This document shows positions 18,099-26,616 of a DNA stretch of 51,467 nt, piece by piece; position 1 is the stretch's first letter; every line of letters begins with the position of its first letter. Where the stretch lies: positions 1-51,467 of the forward strand of contig QCWB01000002.1 of the NCBI GenBank assembly GCA_013114715.1, written 5' to 3'. Both the position numbers and the translations under genes were made by a program. The stretch comes from Nitrososphaera sp. Lineage in GTDB: Archaea; Thermoproteota; Nitrososphaeria; Nitrososphaerales; Nitrososphaeraceae. Under the pieces are notes generated by a model that was given only the letters and a program-made list of their open reading frames with translations, was not told the DNA's origin and did not search any database.

Positions 18099-18143
18099 TT
18101 CGGCAGCGCCGAAATACGCCGATAACTAGACAGTGCCTCTAGT
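18099..18143. other. Two adjacent perfect hairpins
   Basis: TTCGGC-AGC-GCCGAA (18099-18113) and ACTAGA-7 nt-TCTAGT (18125-18143) lie in the gap between two plus-strand genes. They could act as a processing or termination signal, or belong to a small RNA. Confidence 0.3.
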
Positions 18144-18181
18144 CGCAATAATTAATAGATACTTTTGGTCAGCAATCCTAG

Positions 18182-18592
18182 ATGAAAGTCTTCAACGGAC
18201 GGTCTGCAACCGAGGATTACATGTCAACCCATTCTCTTACATTTTCAACGCCGGAGATGACACTAAGAAAATTTGCGCTGTGGCTTGGAGAGCAGGTAAA
18301 CGGTGCTGGAAACGTCCAGGTTCCAAGGGTCGAAACGTACCTTGAGGAAAAAGGCCAAAAAAGCCAGGGAGATTTTTCTCCAAATGTTGACGACTCGTTC
18401 AAGCCAACCGGAGCAGTTGCAGACATGTACGGCGATTTTCCATCCTCGCCAACAGATCAGATGACTCCTCCACAAATGACCCCGCTAAACAGGGAGACTC
18501 TGGAGCCGGAGCCAAGGTTCTGTATAAGCTGCGGTCAGAAGCTAAAGGCCAATGCAAAGTTCTGCACCAAATGCGGCGGCAGCCAGAGCTAG
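18182..18592 (+). CDS. Protein with C-terminal zinc ribbon, hypothetical
   Basis: This 136-aa protein has an N-terminal part of unknown fold, a Pro/Thr/Ser-rich linker (about 75-108) and a C-terminal ribbon CISCGQKLKANAKFCTKCG. The ribbon is very like that of the product of 14968-15468. A TATA-like AATTAATAG about 28 bases upstream supports a leaderless start at 18182; M14 is an alternative. The function is unknown. Confidence 0.6.
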   Translation: MKVFNGRSATEDYMSTHSLTFSTPEMTLRKFALWLGEQVNGAGNVQVPRVETYLEEKGQKSQGDFSPNVDDSFKPTGAVADMYGDFPSSPTDQMTPPQMTPLNRETLEPEPRFCISCGQKLKANAKFCTKCGGSQS

Positions 18593-18708
18593 TTTGGCCG
18601 TTTTTCGCGCTCTTTTAAGGCCAGATAGCATTCGTTGCAGATGGTTTTGGAAAACAGGAAATTCAGCGAATAGAAACGGACCTGCCGGCAATACTCACAG
18701 GTGCGCAC
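18589..18708 (-). CDS. Tiny zinc-ribbon protein
   Basis: Reading from the GTG at 18706-18708 gives a 39-aa protein beginning MRTCEYC, with a second knuckle CNEC and a basic end (KEREKRPN). A TATA-like CTTTTTATCC about 25 bases upstream on the minus strand fits a leaderless transcript. It converges with the 18182 gene, with a 4-base overlap. The same frame is open further upstream, but that part lies antisense to the Fap7-like gene and does not look like protein. Confidence 0.45.
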   Translation of the reverse strand: MRTCEYCRQVRFYSLNFLFSKTICNECYLALKEREKRPN

Positions 18709-18780
18709 AACCTGTAATTGCAGCAAGCCGGATAAAAAGGATCGAAAGGCAGATAGTATATTACGTTCGCTCTTTACTGT

Positions 18781-19344
18781 TTGAAGCTCGTAATAACCGG
18801 CAATCCGGGAGTCGGCAAGCATACAAACGCAAAGATAGTCGCGAAAAAGCTTGATGCAGAGATAATCGACATAAACAAGATTGCCATTTCGGAAGACGCC
18901 ATAGCAGAGCAGACAGACCATGGCGCAGAAGTAAACATCAAAAAACTGACTGGCCTGCTTTCTAGGAAAATGAAAAAAGATGCAGACTATGTCATTGTCG
19001 GGCACTTGGCCCCGTACGTCTTGAAGCCGGAGGGCATCGGCATGGTCGCGGTCTTGCGCAGGTCGCCTTATGATCTGGAAAAAACGCTTGAGCAAAGAGG
19101 CTACAGCCGGCAAAAAATAAACGAGAACGTTTCAAGCGAGATACTGGGCATATCCCTTTACGATTCGATAGAAACTTTCGGCAAGAGAAAGGTGGCGGAA
19201 TTTGACACTACTGGCAAAAAACCAGGACAGACGGCCGATGACATTGTTGCAACACTGGAGAAGAAAAAGCGTCGGCATTCTGGCTCGGTTGACTGGCTGG
19301 CAGTTATCTCTGATGAGGACGTTCAGCGGTTCTTCAACTACTAA
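18781..19344 (+). CDS. Fap7/AK6-like P-loop NTPase (adenylate kinase family)
   Basis: This 187-aa protein has a Walker A GNPGVGKHT (7-15) and the small-kinase layout of archaeal AK6/Fap7 proteins. These proteins have adenylate kinase or ATPase activity and in eukaryotes and archaea help small-subunit ribosome maturation. Members share the segment VIVGHLAPYVLKPEG and a following RxSPYDLEKTLEQRGYS-type lid. The start is TTG at 18781. The C-terminal basic stretch KKKRRH is unusual. It is followed by the Sm gene on the same strand. Confidence 0.85.
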   Translation: MKLVITGNPGVGKHTNAKIVAKKLDAEIIDINKIAISEDAIAEQTDHGAEVNIKKLTGLLSRKMKKDADYVIVGHLAPYVLKPEGIGMVAVLRRSPYDLEKTLEQRGYSRQKINENVSSEILGISLYDSIETFGKRKVAEFDTTGKKPGQTADDIVATLEKKKRRHSGSVDWLAVISDEDVQRFFNY

Positions 19345-19389
19345 AAGTTCGTATATATACTGCTAAAATGCATTACGAACGGAAGGATA

Positions 19390-19803
19390 ATGGCAGCGGT
19401 TGTTACCAGAAGATTTGGGGAGGAAACCCTTCAGTTCATTGGAAAAAAAGTTGCAGTAGAAACTTCAGATAACAAGGTTTACAATGGCACCTTGGTTGGA
19501 ATTGACGACAAACTGGATGTAGTTCTAGATAACGTAGAAGGTCACGGAATATTAAAAATGATTCTAAACGGCGCGTTTGTTAAAGAGATAAGGCTCATGG
19601 AAAAGCCGTTTGACTTCAAGGCCCTGTCCGACAGGTTGTCGCGGGTGTTCCCGGGCCTAGTCAAGATACGAGAAGACGTTGGCGCGATCATCGTCATGGA
19701 CAAGATAAAGGTAACACAGTTTGGAGTCGAGGAAGGCTCTGGCCTGGCTGCAGACAGGGTCAAGACCATCTATGACGACTTTATGAAGGAGACAAAGAAG
19801 TAG
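19390..19803 (+). CDS. Sm-like archaeal protein (LSm) with C-terminal extension
   Basis: The first about 75 residues are an Sm fold (FIGKKVAVETSDNKVYNGTL for Sm1 and a later GHGILKMILNGAFV for Sm2). These proteins form heptameric rings that bind U-rich RNA. The remaining about 60 residues are an alpha/beta extension, giving 137 aa, which is long for SmAP1 and closer to the extended archaeal type. The stop shares a base with the tgtA start (TAGTG), so the two are co-translated. Confidence 0.85.
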   Translation: MAAVVTRRFGEETLQFIGKKVAVETSDNKVYNGTLVGIDDKLDVVLDNVEGHGILKMILNGAFVKEIRLMEKPFDFKALSDRLSRVFPGLVKIREDVGAIIVMDKIKVTQFGVEEGSGLAADRVKTIYDDFMKETKK

Positions 19804-21323
19804 TGTTCGAGGTCCGTTACACGGATCTTGCTGCGCGCATTGGAAGGCTGGAGACACCGCACGGAATCGTGGAAACACCATCTTTCGTGCCGGTGGTTCA
19901 TCCCGTGCGGCAGACGATAAGCCCGGCATTTCTGAAAAAAATTGGCTTTGACATCGTTATTACTAACGCGTACATCACTTTCCGGCAGTACGGAGACGAT
20001 GCCAGAAAGCGCGGGATTCACGACATCATCGGTTTTGACGGCACGGTAATGACCGATTCCGGCGGCTACCAGGTCCTAGAATACGGATCTGTCGAAGTCG
20101 AGCCGGCTGTCATGGCCCAGTTTGAAAAAGATATCAGAAGCGATATTCCAATCCCGCTGGACAAGCCGACTGGCTACGGGCTTGCCTACGAGCAGGCAAA
20201 GCAGTACGTTGCCACCACGCTTGAAAATTGCAAAGAAACTCTAAAGGTTGTCGGCGACACCGATGCAATCTGGATTGGCCCCGTACAGGGTGCAGAGCAT
20301 CTTGACCTTGTTGATTATTCTGCAAAAAAGCTAGACGAGATGGGATTTCAGTTCATGGCGCTTGGAAGCCCGGTAGAGCTGATGGAAGCCTACGAGTTTG
20401 CCATCCTGGCGAAAATGATAGCCAAGTCCAAAAAGGCCATACCGGCAAAGCCGATACACCTTTTCGGGGCGGGCCATCCGCTTACGATACCGCTTGCCGT
20501 AGCCCTTGGCTGCGACACGTTTGACTCTGCTTCCTACATGCTTTACGCCAAGGACGGCAGGATGATGTTTCCAAACGGCACGGCCAGGCTTGAAGAGCTG
20601 ACTTATCTTCCATGCCAGTGCGCTTCCTGCACGTCGCATACACTAAATGAATTGCGGGCCATGCCCCGCGAAGAGCGGATGATAGAGCTGGCCAAGCACA
20701 ACCTCTATGTGTTAAAGGCAGAAGTGGATTTTGTAAAGCAGGCGATTATGGACGGCAGGCTCTGGGAATACGTCATCCAGAAGGCAAGGGCCCATCCAAA
20801 GCTGATGGAAGCCGTGCAACTTTTCAGCACTGGCGATTTTGACTTTTTGGCTGCTGGCACGCCCATCTTCAAGGAAAAGGCTGTTTACTTTTTTGATGCA
20901 ATAGACCAGCACAGGCCAGAGGCCAGACGATTTCGGGATAAAGTCGCCGGCTTTAGGTCAGCCAAGAAAAAACTTGTACTATTCCCCGAAGGAGAAGTAC
21001 ACCCCTTTTACTCTACCAAGGGCTTTAAGGAATTGGCAAAGAAATTCCCGGATGCCCAGATATGCACGTACAATCCGTTTCTTGGAGTCATTCCGTCCGA
21101 GATTTCAGACATTTTCCCTGCATCGCACAACCTTACCGCCAGGCTTGAGAGGCGCGCAGACGATTATCCGGAATTCCAAAGCTCGATTGGCAAATTTGTT
21201 GCAAACAACAATTTTGAAGAGATAGTAATCGTTGCAGACAGCTTTATGCAGCAGGTGGCCGGGGCGACAAAACTGGATGCGCGTATAGTAGACTATGCAG
21301 ACCACGTTATTGACAGGCTCTAA
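19803..21323 (+). CDS. tgtA: Archaeosine tRNA-guanine transglycosylase
   Basis: This enzyme exchanges guanine-15 in tRNA for preQ0 in archaeosine synthesis. The 506-aa product has the catalytic TGT domain (1 to about 340) with the nucleophile region TDSGGYQ, the substrate loop HLFGAGHPLTIPLAV and the zinc site CQCASC. An archaeal C1 domain follows (about 375-500, LVLFPEGEVHPFYSTKGF). No C-terminal PUA domain is present, so PUA-type function must come from another protein. It starts at GTG directly overlapping the Sm-protein stop. Confidence 0.95.
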   Translation: MFEVRYTDLAARIGRLETPHGIVETPSFVPVVHPVRQTISPAFLKKIGFDIVITNAYITFRQYGDDARKRGIHDIIGFDGTVMTDSGGYQVLEYGSVEVEPAVMAQFEKDIRSDIPIPLDKPTGYGLAYEQAKQYVATTLENCKETLKVVGDTDAIWIGPVQGAEHLDLVDYSAKKLDEMGFQFMALGSPVELMEAYEFAILAKMIAKSKKAIPAKPIHLFGAGHPLTIPLAVALGCDTFDSASYMLYAKDGRMMFPNGTARLEELTYLPCQCASCTSHTLNELRAMPREERMIELAKHNLYVLKAEVDFVKQAIMDGRLWEYVIQKARAHPKLMEAVQLFSTGDFDFLAAGTPIFKEKAVYFFDAIDQHRPEARRFRDKVAGFRSAKKKLVLFPEGEVHPFYSTKGFKELAKKFPDAQICTYNPFLGVIPSEISDIFPASHNLTARLERRADDYPEFQSSIGKFVANNNFEEIVIVADSFMQQVAGATKLDARIVDYADHVIDRL

Positions 21324-21337
21324 GTATTTCAGAGCAC

Positions 21338-21649
21338 CTACTCGTTCTTTTGCACTACTGCACCCTTTGACTTTTTCAGTATCTCGTCCATCTTTTCTGA
21401 GCATGCATTAAGCATTGATTGCAACTCTTTGAGATCCTTCTCGACCTTTCCTCTATCCTCCAAGTACCCCAAAAATCCAACATACATCAATTCAAAACCG
21501 CCCTTGAAGTATATTTTTCCTTCTTCTCTATTCTGCCTTATCCTAACCTTTAGCTCATTTTTGCGAGCAATGTCTTCTATGGTGAGATTTATCCTACGAG
21601 AAGGTTGTTCGACTTCATTTGAGTTGTTAATCTCAGATTTCCTAGCCAT
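21338..21649 (-). CDS. Small helical protein of the isoprenoid/beta-protein cluster
   Basis: This 103-aa charged protein has a basic N-terminal half and a helical C-terminal half (GKVEKDLKELQSMLNACSEKM) suited to a coiled coil. No family is recognised. It is the last gene of a minus-strand run and abuts the stop of tgtA. The upstream gene's stop is directly adjacent to its start, so co-expression is likely. Confidence 0.6.
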   Translation of the reverse strand: MARKSEINNSNEVEQPSRRINLTIEDIARKNELKVRIRQNREEGKIYFKGGFELMYVGFLGYLEDRGKVEKDLKELQSMLNACSEKMDEILKKSKGAVVQKNE

Positions 21650-22591
21650 TTAGAATTCCATCACCACCTCTGGAATGTTCATTCCGCAGATGTTCAAACC
21701 CTTGATTGTTATGCCTTTGATAGCAAGATTCATGTCAAATTTACCAGAAGTAGCAGAATCTGTCGTTACGCTTCCTTTTATATTCTTGAATTCAAGTCCG
21801 CCTTTTATCTTCATTGATACTTCCTTTATTGATAGTGTTATTGAACCCTTAATTTTTGCGTCTTTGGCATCGCCATGACGTGTTACCCCGGATCCGAACA
21901 TCTTTTTTGAGGTCTTTACCGTCATGTCAGTATCTGTGCGAATTTCAAGTGGACCGGTAGTAACCGAAGGTATGACAATATTCAAAACTTGTATCTTGTC
22001 CATAGTCATAGAGGGCGTGGATATATTGTTAGAATTTAGTTCTGCCATTTTCGTTTCTTCTATGAGAACATCGTTAGGATCCATCGGGTTTTCAAAAGGA
22101 ATCGAATTTCCAAGATACACTCCCAGAGGGTTGGAAAGTGGCACTTCGGTGCACTTCATGTCAATTTTCTTTGCCCTTATCTCCGTAACACCTATGATCT
22201 GATCCTTCCCATTTCCTAACGGCCTTGGCGTCATTGAAAATGGACCTGCTTTGGTGGTTGGCACAAGCATTGAAAAGCTGCCAGCGTCCATGACTATGTT
22301 GCCAAGAGAATGGGTTTCCGTGAAAGTGTCAAAGTCCAGACTGCCGGATACATCGTACGTTCCAAGTGGATCTGGAAGATCTATTTCGCCCTCAAAGCTG
22401 GTTGTTGCAGAAAGTTTCATTTGAAATTCAACGTCTTTAGCCGTACTGGACTCGTAAGAAAAGTTTCCAGCAAAATTGACCATCTCAAGACTGGGAATGG
22501 AAACAGGACTCACCTCGATACTGTCTATAGTCACAGGTCCTCCGATGCTAGAGGCGATATTCGATTTCGGAATAACTATGCGAGGATTCAA
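21650..22591 (-). CDS. Beta-rich protein of unknown function, paralogue of 24125-25027
   Basis: This 313-aa protein has no signal peptide or membrane helix. It is full of alternating hydrophobic/polar strands (ITIDS/IEVSPVSIPSLEM, IKGSITLSIKEVSMKIKGG) and ends with short strands on the pattern IKGITIKGLNI. The start of the strand region (IEVSPVSIPSLEMVNFAGNF) lines up with LEISPIEIDHVSLSNFSSDF of the 24125-25027 product. Both also share a middle stretch ending in Pro-Leu-x-Asn-Pro. Such stacked strands suggest a beta-solenoid or LEA-like sheet. The role is unknown; see findings. Confidence 0.7.
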   Translation of the reverse strand: MNPRIVIPKSNIASSIGGPVTIDSIEVSPVSIPSLEMVNFAGNFSYESSTAKDVEFQMKLSATTSFEGEIDLPDPLGTYDVSGSLDFDTFTETHSLGNIVMDAGSFSMLVPTTKAGPFSMTPRPLGNGKDQIIGVTEIRAKKIDMKCTEVPLSNPLGVYLGNSIPFENPMDPNDVLIEETKMAELNSNNISTPSMTMDKIQVLNIVIPSVTTGPLEIRTDTDMTVKTSKKMFGSGVTRHGDAKDAKIKGSITLSIKEVSMKIKGGLEFKNIKGSVTTDSATSGKFDMNLAIKGITIKGLNICGMNIPEVVMEF

Positions 22592-22650
22592 ACTATATGC
22601 ATAGTATCCCCTGGTATGATTTAAGAATTCGCTATTGCCCTAAACCATTA

Positions 22651-23715
22651 TCACAATTTGATATTCAGATTGATGGAGAAAGATTCCAAGAACGGGCTAA
22701 AAGAGATGGCGCTTGGATTGATAGAAATGCCGTACCTTTTTGGATTGTTGCTTAATTCGCTAAATACTCTAGTCATCCTAGCCAGATCGTCAGGGATTGT
22801 GAATTTTCCTGTTAACAATGAGCGAAGCAGTTCTCCTGCATCCTCAAATACCCGAAAGTGACGCAAGACTGCTCTTCGATATTTCTGGAAATCCTGCATG
22901 TTATCTAGAAAGATGTCTGCGCATTGCAGAGAAGGTATGATTCCTTCTCCTGCTAATGGGAAGACCGTGCCTATACTTTCGCCTACTCCAACGATTTTTC
23001 CGGAATAGAACGGTTCGCAGCGACTTGGTGGAACAAGCCGTATAGGTCTTCCAACAATCTTTATCCTCTTTGCCGGATGTTTTTTTACGAATTCGTCGAT
23101 GTAATGAATGTGATTGCGATAATAATCTCCTGCTCCAATGTGCGCTTCTCCGTTCCCTAGGGGGAAATACCAGAAATAGCCGCTGTTGGTTTCAAACATT
23201 TTCAGGTAGAAATCATTCATCGGCGGATTGTCAAATTTCATTCTATACTGAACCACGGGGATTTGCAGATCGGGGTTCTGCATCTTTGGAAGTATGCCCC
23301 TGATCCCTCCCGTAGCGTCTATTACCATGTCGTATTCTTCCTCAAGACTTCTGACCCATTTGCCGTAGATTATTTTGTGGCCCTTCTGCATGTCTAGAAC
23401 CATTCGATGTTTGTCAAAAGTAACAAGGCCGGTGGCGTCTGAAACGTATTCGTTGTCCCCGTATTCCATCCTAAATTTGATGCCCTCGTGTATTATGTAG
23501 TCCTGAAAATCAAGGTCGCAATTTTCTACGAAACTCTTTATGCCATATTTGCTTGTGCCCCACGCACATACACATTCAAAATTATTTTCAGTGTACCTCT
23601 CGTAGCCTGTCACCTCATGCCCGCGTCTGGTTAGCTGGTTAATTAGATACGAACCGGCAACGCCCATGCCTACAATTGCGATCTTTTGCTTGCCAGTCGG
23701 GGTCGTTGATTGCAT
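22651..23715 (-). CDS. Geranylgeranyl-reductase-family FAD oxidoreductase
   Basis: This 354-aa flavoprotein has an N-terminal FAD-binding GMGVAGSYL, the family's SGYFWYFPLGNGEAHIGAG block (about 200-220) and the second FAD motif VGESIGTVFPLAGEG. Archaeal members reduce double bonds of geranylgeranyl chains in ether lipids or isoprenoid precursors. It is shorter than typical lipid-saturating GGRs (about 390-450 aa). Its place among unknown beta proteins and opposite a polyprenyl synthase suggests a specialised isoprenoid substrate rather than bulk lipid (inference). Confidence 0.82.
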   Translation of the reverse strand: MQSTTPTGKQKIAIVGMGVAGSYLINQLTRRGHEVTGYERYTENNFECVCAWGTSKYGIKSFVENCDLDFQDYIIHEGIKFRMEYGDNEYVSDATGLVTFDKHRMVLDMQKGHKIIYGKWVRSLEEEYDMVIDATGGIRGILPKMQNPDLQIPVVQYRMKFDNPPMNDFYLKMFETNSGYFWYFPLGNGEAHIGAGDYYRNHIHYIDEFVKKHPAKRIKIVGRPIRLVPPSRCEPFYSGKIVGVGESIGTVFPLAGEGIIPSLQCADIFLDNMQDFQKYRRAVLRHFRVFEDAGELLRSLLTGKFTIPDDLARMTRVFSELSNNPKRYGISINPSAISFSPFLESFSINLNIKL

Positions 23716-23764
23716 CTATACAGCATTAAGTGTCACAATTTCTTATTGTTTTCGTATGTGCGAT

Positions 23765-24064
23765 TTATTCTTTTCTTGCAGGTCTTTTCTTGGCCTTGCC
23801 TTTGGAACTTTTGGACGTATCTTGCCCGGACCTTTGATCTTCACGTTTTTTTATCAGAATCTGGTATGTGGTGCAAAATGATTTCCACTGCTCCTTGATC
23901 ATTTGCAGTTCTTTGCGCGAGGTTTGCTGAAGAATCTTGTCGTTAGCTAGGCGATTTATTTCCATTTCAAGTATCTTGTCAATGCTGATTGATTGGGAAT
24001 CACTTAGCTCTTCGAAGAATTTTTGTTCAAAAGCGTCCTCATTTTGGCTGCCTTTTCCGGACAA
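23765..24064 (-). CDS. Small helical protein with Lys/Arg-rich tail
   Basis: This 99-aa protein has an acidic N-terminus, a helical centre (SIDKILEMEINRLANDKILQQ...) and a basic, disordered tail (SSKGKAKKRPARKE). The layout recalls granule- or nucleic-acid-binding adaptor proteins such as phasins, but there is no sequence match that I can name. It lies between the flavoprotein and the second beta-rich protein on the same strand. Confidence 0.6.
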   Translation of the reverse strand: MSGKGSQNEDAFEQKFFEELSDSQSISIDKILEMEINRLANDKILQQTSRKELQMIKEQWKSFCTTYQILIKKREDQRSGQDTSKSSKGKAKKRPARKE

Positions 24065-24124
24065 TTTCTATTAGCACATCATCGTAATTGTTGTTATTAT
24101 TGATATCGGTTAGAATAGACCATT

Positions 24125-25027
24125 TTACAATCCTACATCAAGTTCCTTGGCATCAAAACCTTCTAACTTGATGTTCTTTATCTGAATGTCTTTGAGTCTG
24201 AAATCCATCGTCATGCCAGACATCGAGGTCTTGTCTGAGACGATGTTTCCGGTGAGATCATTGAATTCCATTTCATCAGCCTGCATTGTAGTTTTTACGT
24301 CTATCGTTGCCCATAGCTTTACGATTCCAAGCAAGTTGAACTCATCCGAATTTTTAGTAGTATGGGCCTTAACAGAAAAGTCATCCGATAACACTTTTTC
24401 GACTACTATATCATCCATATGCAAATTGTGCAACTCAAATGGAGGAAGGGTAATCTTTGTAGCTTCAAATTCATCTATCTTGGTGTTATCTATCGATGCT
24501 TTCTGAGGTCCAAAAGGATTTTGGAGAGGGATGGTCGCACCAAATAGTGCTGGAGAAGAAGTAGGAACCGAAGTCTCCTCCATCATGATATTTGAGAGTT
24601 TCATGCTGTCTGCAACGATCTTGTCCTTTTCAGCTGGAGCAATTCGCAGGTCATCTGCCTTGAATTTTAAGGCCAGTTTTGGTATGTCTATATTCATTTT
24701 GCCAGGCGAGACTTCAACCATGTCGACGTCGACAAAACCGGTATTAAACTTGAAGAGATCCAGCGAGTCGCTTTTATTGACAGAAAAAATTGTTTCGCCG
24801 AGGAACTTTATCCGAAAACTAATCTTCCAATTGAGCCGGACTTCAACTTCAAATTTCATTTTGGTATTTTTTAGTGAGCCTTTCTGATATTCAAAATCGC
24901 TGGAAAAATTTGAAAGTGAGACGTGGTCTATTTCGATGGGGCTTATTTCAAGGTCATCCATGTTAAGGGCCATTCCAGACATGAGTTTGATTACTGAATT
25001 ATTGATGGAAAAAGTTTGATTTGCCAA
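24125..25027 (-). CDS. Beta-rich protein of unknown function, paralogue of 21650-22591
   Basis: This 300-aa protein has no signal or membrane helix. It consists of many short strands, for example MNIDIPKLALKFKADDLRI and the final MDFRLKDIQIKNIKLEGFD. It shares with the 21650 product the opening element LEISPIEI, the Pro-Leu-Gln-Asn-Pro turn and the end pattern of paired short strands. Two diverged copies within one gene run suggest a structural pair, perhaps a heteromer. The function is unknown. Confidence 0.7.
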   Translation of the reverse strand: MANQTFSINNSVIKLMSGMALNMDDLEISPIEIDHVSLSNFSSDFEYQKGSLKNTKMKFEVEVRLNWKISFRIKFLGETIFSVNKSDSLDLFKFNTGFVDVDMVEVSPGKMNIDIPKLALKFKADDLRIAPAEKDKIVADSMKLSNIMMEETSVPTSSPALFGATIPLQNPFGPQKASIDNTKIDEFEATKITLPPFELHNLHMDDIVVEKVLSDDFSVKAHTTKNSDEFNLLGIVKLWATIDVKTTMQADEMEFNDLTGNIVSDKTSMSGMTMDFRLKDIQIKNIKLEGFDAKELDVGL

Positions 25028-25071
25028 GTGTTGTTTATTCTGGTATCTAGTATATTATTTTGTTGGCAAGG

Positions 25072-25464
25072 TCACATTAACTTGTCTAATTTTTTTGCAA
25101 TTGCTCCCAAGTCCACCCGTTGGTCCGTCCAGCCCTTTTCGTGGTGTTTCTCGATATTTTCGATACTGTCTGCTATCCTTCTTAGAAGCTCTACTGTTTC
25201 TGCACTGGCAAAAGGAGCCAACTTGGACATGTCGATTTGTACATCGACGTTCCCTTTTTTCTGCTTTGAGCCTGATTTTTCGCCAGAGCCATGATCACCG
25301 GAAGAACCTCCTTTGCCTTCACGGGACTTCAAGTATGATTTGACCAGCTCGTCGATAGATCTATTCTCTTTTTTGCTGATCTCCCTTAACTTTGCAATAG
25401 TCTCCTTGGAAAGCCCTAACGCATCTGAATCGTCATTATTTTTACCAGCAGGGGTGCGAGACAT
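25072..25464 (-). CDS. Small helical protein with Gly/Ser/Lys-rich linker
   Basis: This 130-aa protein has an RHH-like or short helical N-terminal region (LSKETIAKLREISKKENRSIDELVKSYL, quoted here as SIDELVKSYLKS), a Gly/Ser/Lys-rich linker (55-75) and a C-terminal helix (SAETVELLRRIADSIENIEK). The N-terminal pattern would also suit a ribbon-helix-helix DNA-binding fold. It is the first gene of the minus-strand cluster, divergent from the polyprenyl synthase, and might regulate it. Confidence 0.6.
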   Translation of the reverse strand: MSRTPAGKNNDDSDALGLSKETIAKLREISKKENRSIDELVKSYLKSREGKGGSSGDHGSGEKSGSKQKKGNVDVQIDMSKLAPFASAETVELLRRIADSIENIEKHHEKGWTDQRVDLGAIAKKLDKLM

Positions 25465-25568
25465 GCTCAGTCTGTCTATGTAATGCAGGCATATTTAATG
25501 ATCAAGGAGCGTTGTATCCGATAAAAATAAGTCAAACTGAGTTAATGATACAATCAGAATAAAATCGA

Positions 25569-26570
25569 TTGTCATCGCACCCAAAATACAAAGACGAAGA
25601 ATCCCTTGATTTTGACCTTGGCGTAGACGAATATATTGAAAAGTATATCTCAAGAAACAGCGGGCCGTATTCCCTACACACTCCAGTATGGGACCTGCTT
25701 GATAGGGGAGGTAAAAGGTTCAGGCCATTATTGGCGCATTTGTGCTGCAAGACTGTTAGGGGCAAGTCGGATCCGATGATTACTTCGCTGGCAGCTGCCG
25801 TAGAATTATTGCACAACATGACACTTATCCACGATGATATTGAAGACAACAGCGATGTAAGGAGAGGAAAACCGTGCATCCACAAAATTTACGGAGTCCC
25901 CTTGGCTATAAATACCGCCGACTTTATGGCCGTAAAAGTTTTTGACATGATCCTATCAAATGGCGTTGATCATGCGACCAAGGTAAAGATCCTGCAAAAA
26001 ATAGTCGAAAGGATTCTGCAGATGCTTCATGGCCAAGCTATAGAGATTGAGAGCAGGCAATTGAAAAGTTATGATGTCAACTTGGCTGTCGAGATAATGA
26101 AAAACAAGACCGCAGCGTTGGTTATGTTGTCATCAGAGATTGGTTCGATAATTGGAGGTGGAGATGAAACACAAATCCAGCTCATTCAGAGATATGCTGG
26201 ATACGCTGGCCTAGCATTCCAAATCACTGATGATATCCTAAATCTTGTAGCGACAAAGAAATACGGCAAGGAGATAGGAGGGGATCTCCGGGAAGGAAAA
26301 CGCACTGTGATAGTAAGTCACTACATATCAAACTCGTCTGAAAGTGACAAAAATCGGATATTGAAGAATCTTGGAAAGAAGGACACTTCAGAAAAGGAGA
26401 TCAAGAAAATGATCTCCCTTATGGAGCAAAAAGGTTCAATAAGCTATGCAAGACAGCTGGCAGATTTTTATCTAAACTGCGGTCTATACTATCTTTGGTT
26501 TTTACCTGACAACGATGGAAGAAAATCTCTTGTAAAACTGTCGAGATTTCTCACACGCAGAACATGGTAG
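25569..26570 (+). CDS. Polyprenyl diphosphate synthase (trans-type)
   Basis: This 333-aa enzyme is an all-helical trans-prenyltransferase that joins isopentenyl diphosphate to allylic diphosphates. The first Asp-rich motif is DDIED (89-93), with the preceding residues MTLIH, and the second is DDILN (221-225), followed by KKYGKEIGGDLREGKRT. The missing third Asp in the second motif is seen in some members. Bulky aromatic residues are absent before the first motif, which argues for a C20 or longer product. The start is TTG at 25569. It diverges from the flavoprotein/beta-protein cluster. Confidence 0.88.
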   Translation: MSSHPKYKDEESLDFDLGVDEYIEKYISRNSGPYSLHTPVWDLLDRGGKRFRPLLAHLCCKTVRGKSDPMITSLAAAVELLHNMTLIHDDIEDNSDVRRGKPCIHKIYGVPLAINTADFMAVKVFDMILSNGVDHATKVKILQKIVERILQMLHGQAIEIESRQLKSYDVNLAVEIMKNKTAALVMLSSEIGSIIGGGDETQIQLIQRYAGYAGLAFQITDDILNLVATKKYGKEIGGDLREGKRTVIVSHYISNSSESDKNRILKNLGKKDTSEKEIKKMISLMEQKGSISYARQLADFYLNCGLYYLWFLPDNDGRKSLVKLSRFLTRRTW

Positions 26571-26616
26571 GGATTACTATCTTTTCTAGGCTATCAGGCC
26601 AGATAATTGTTAGAAC

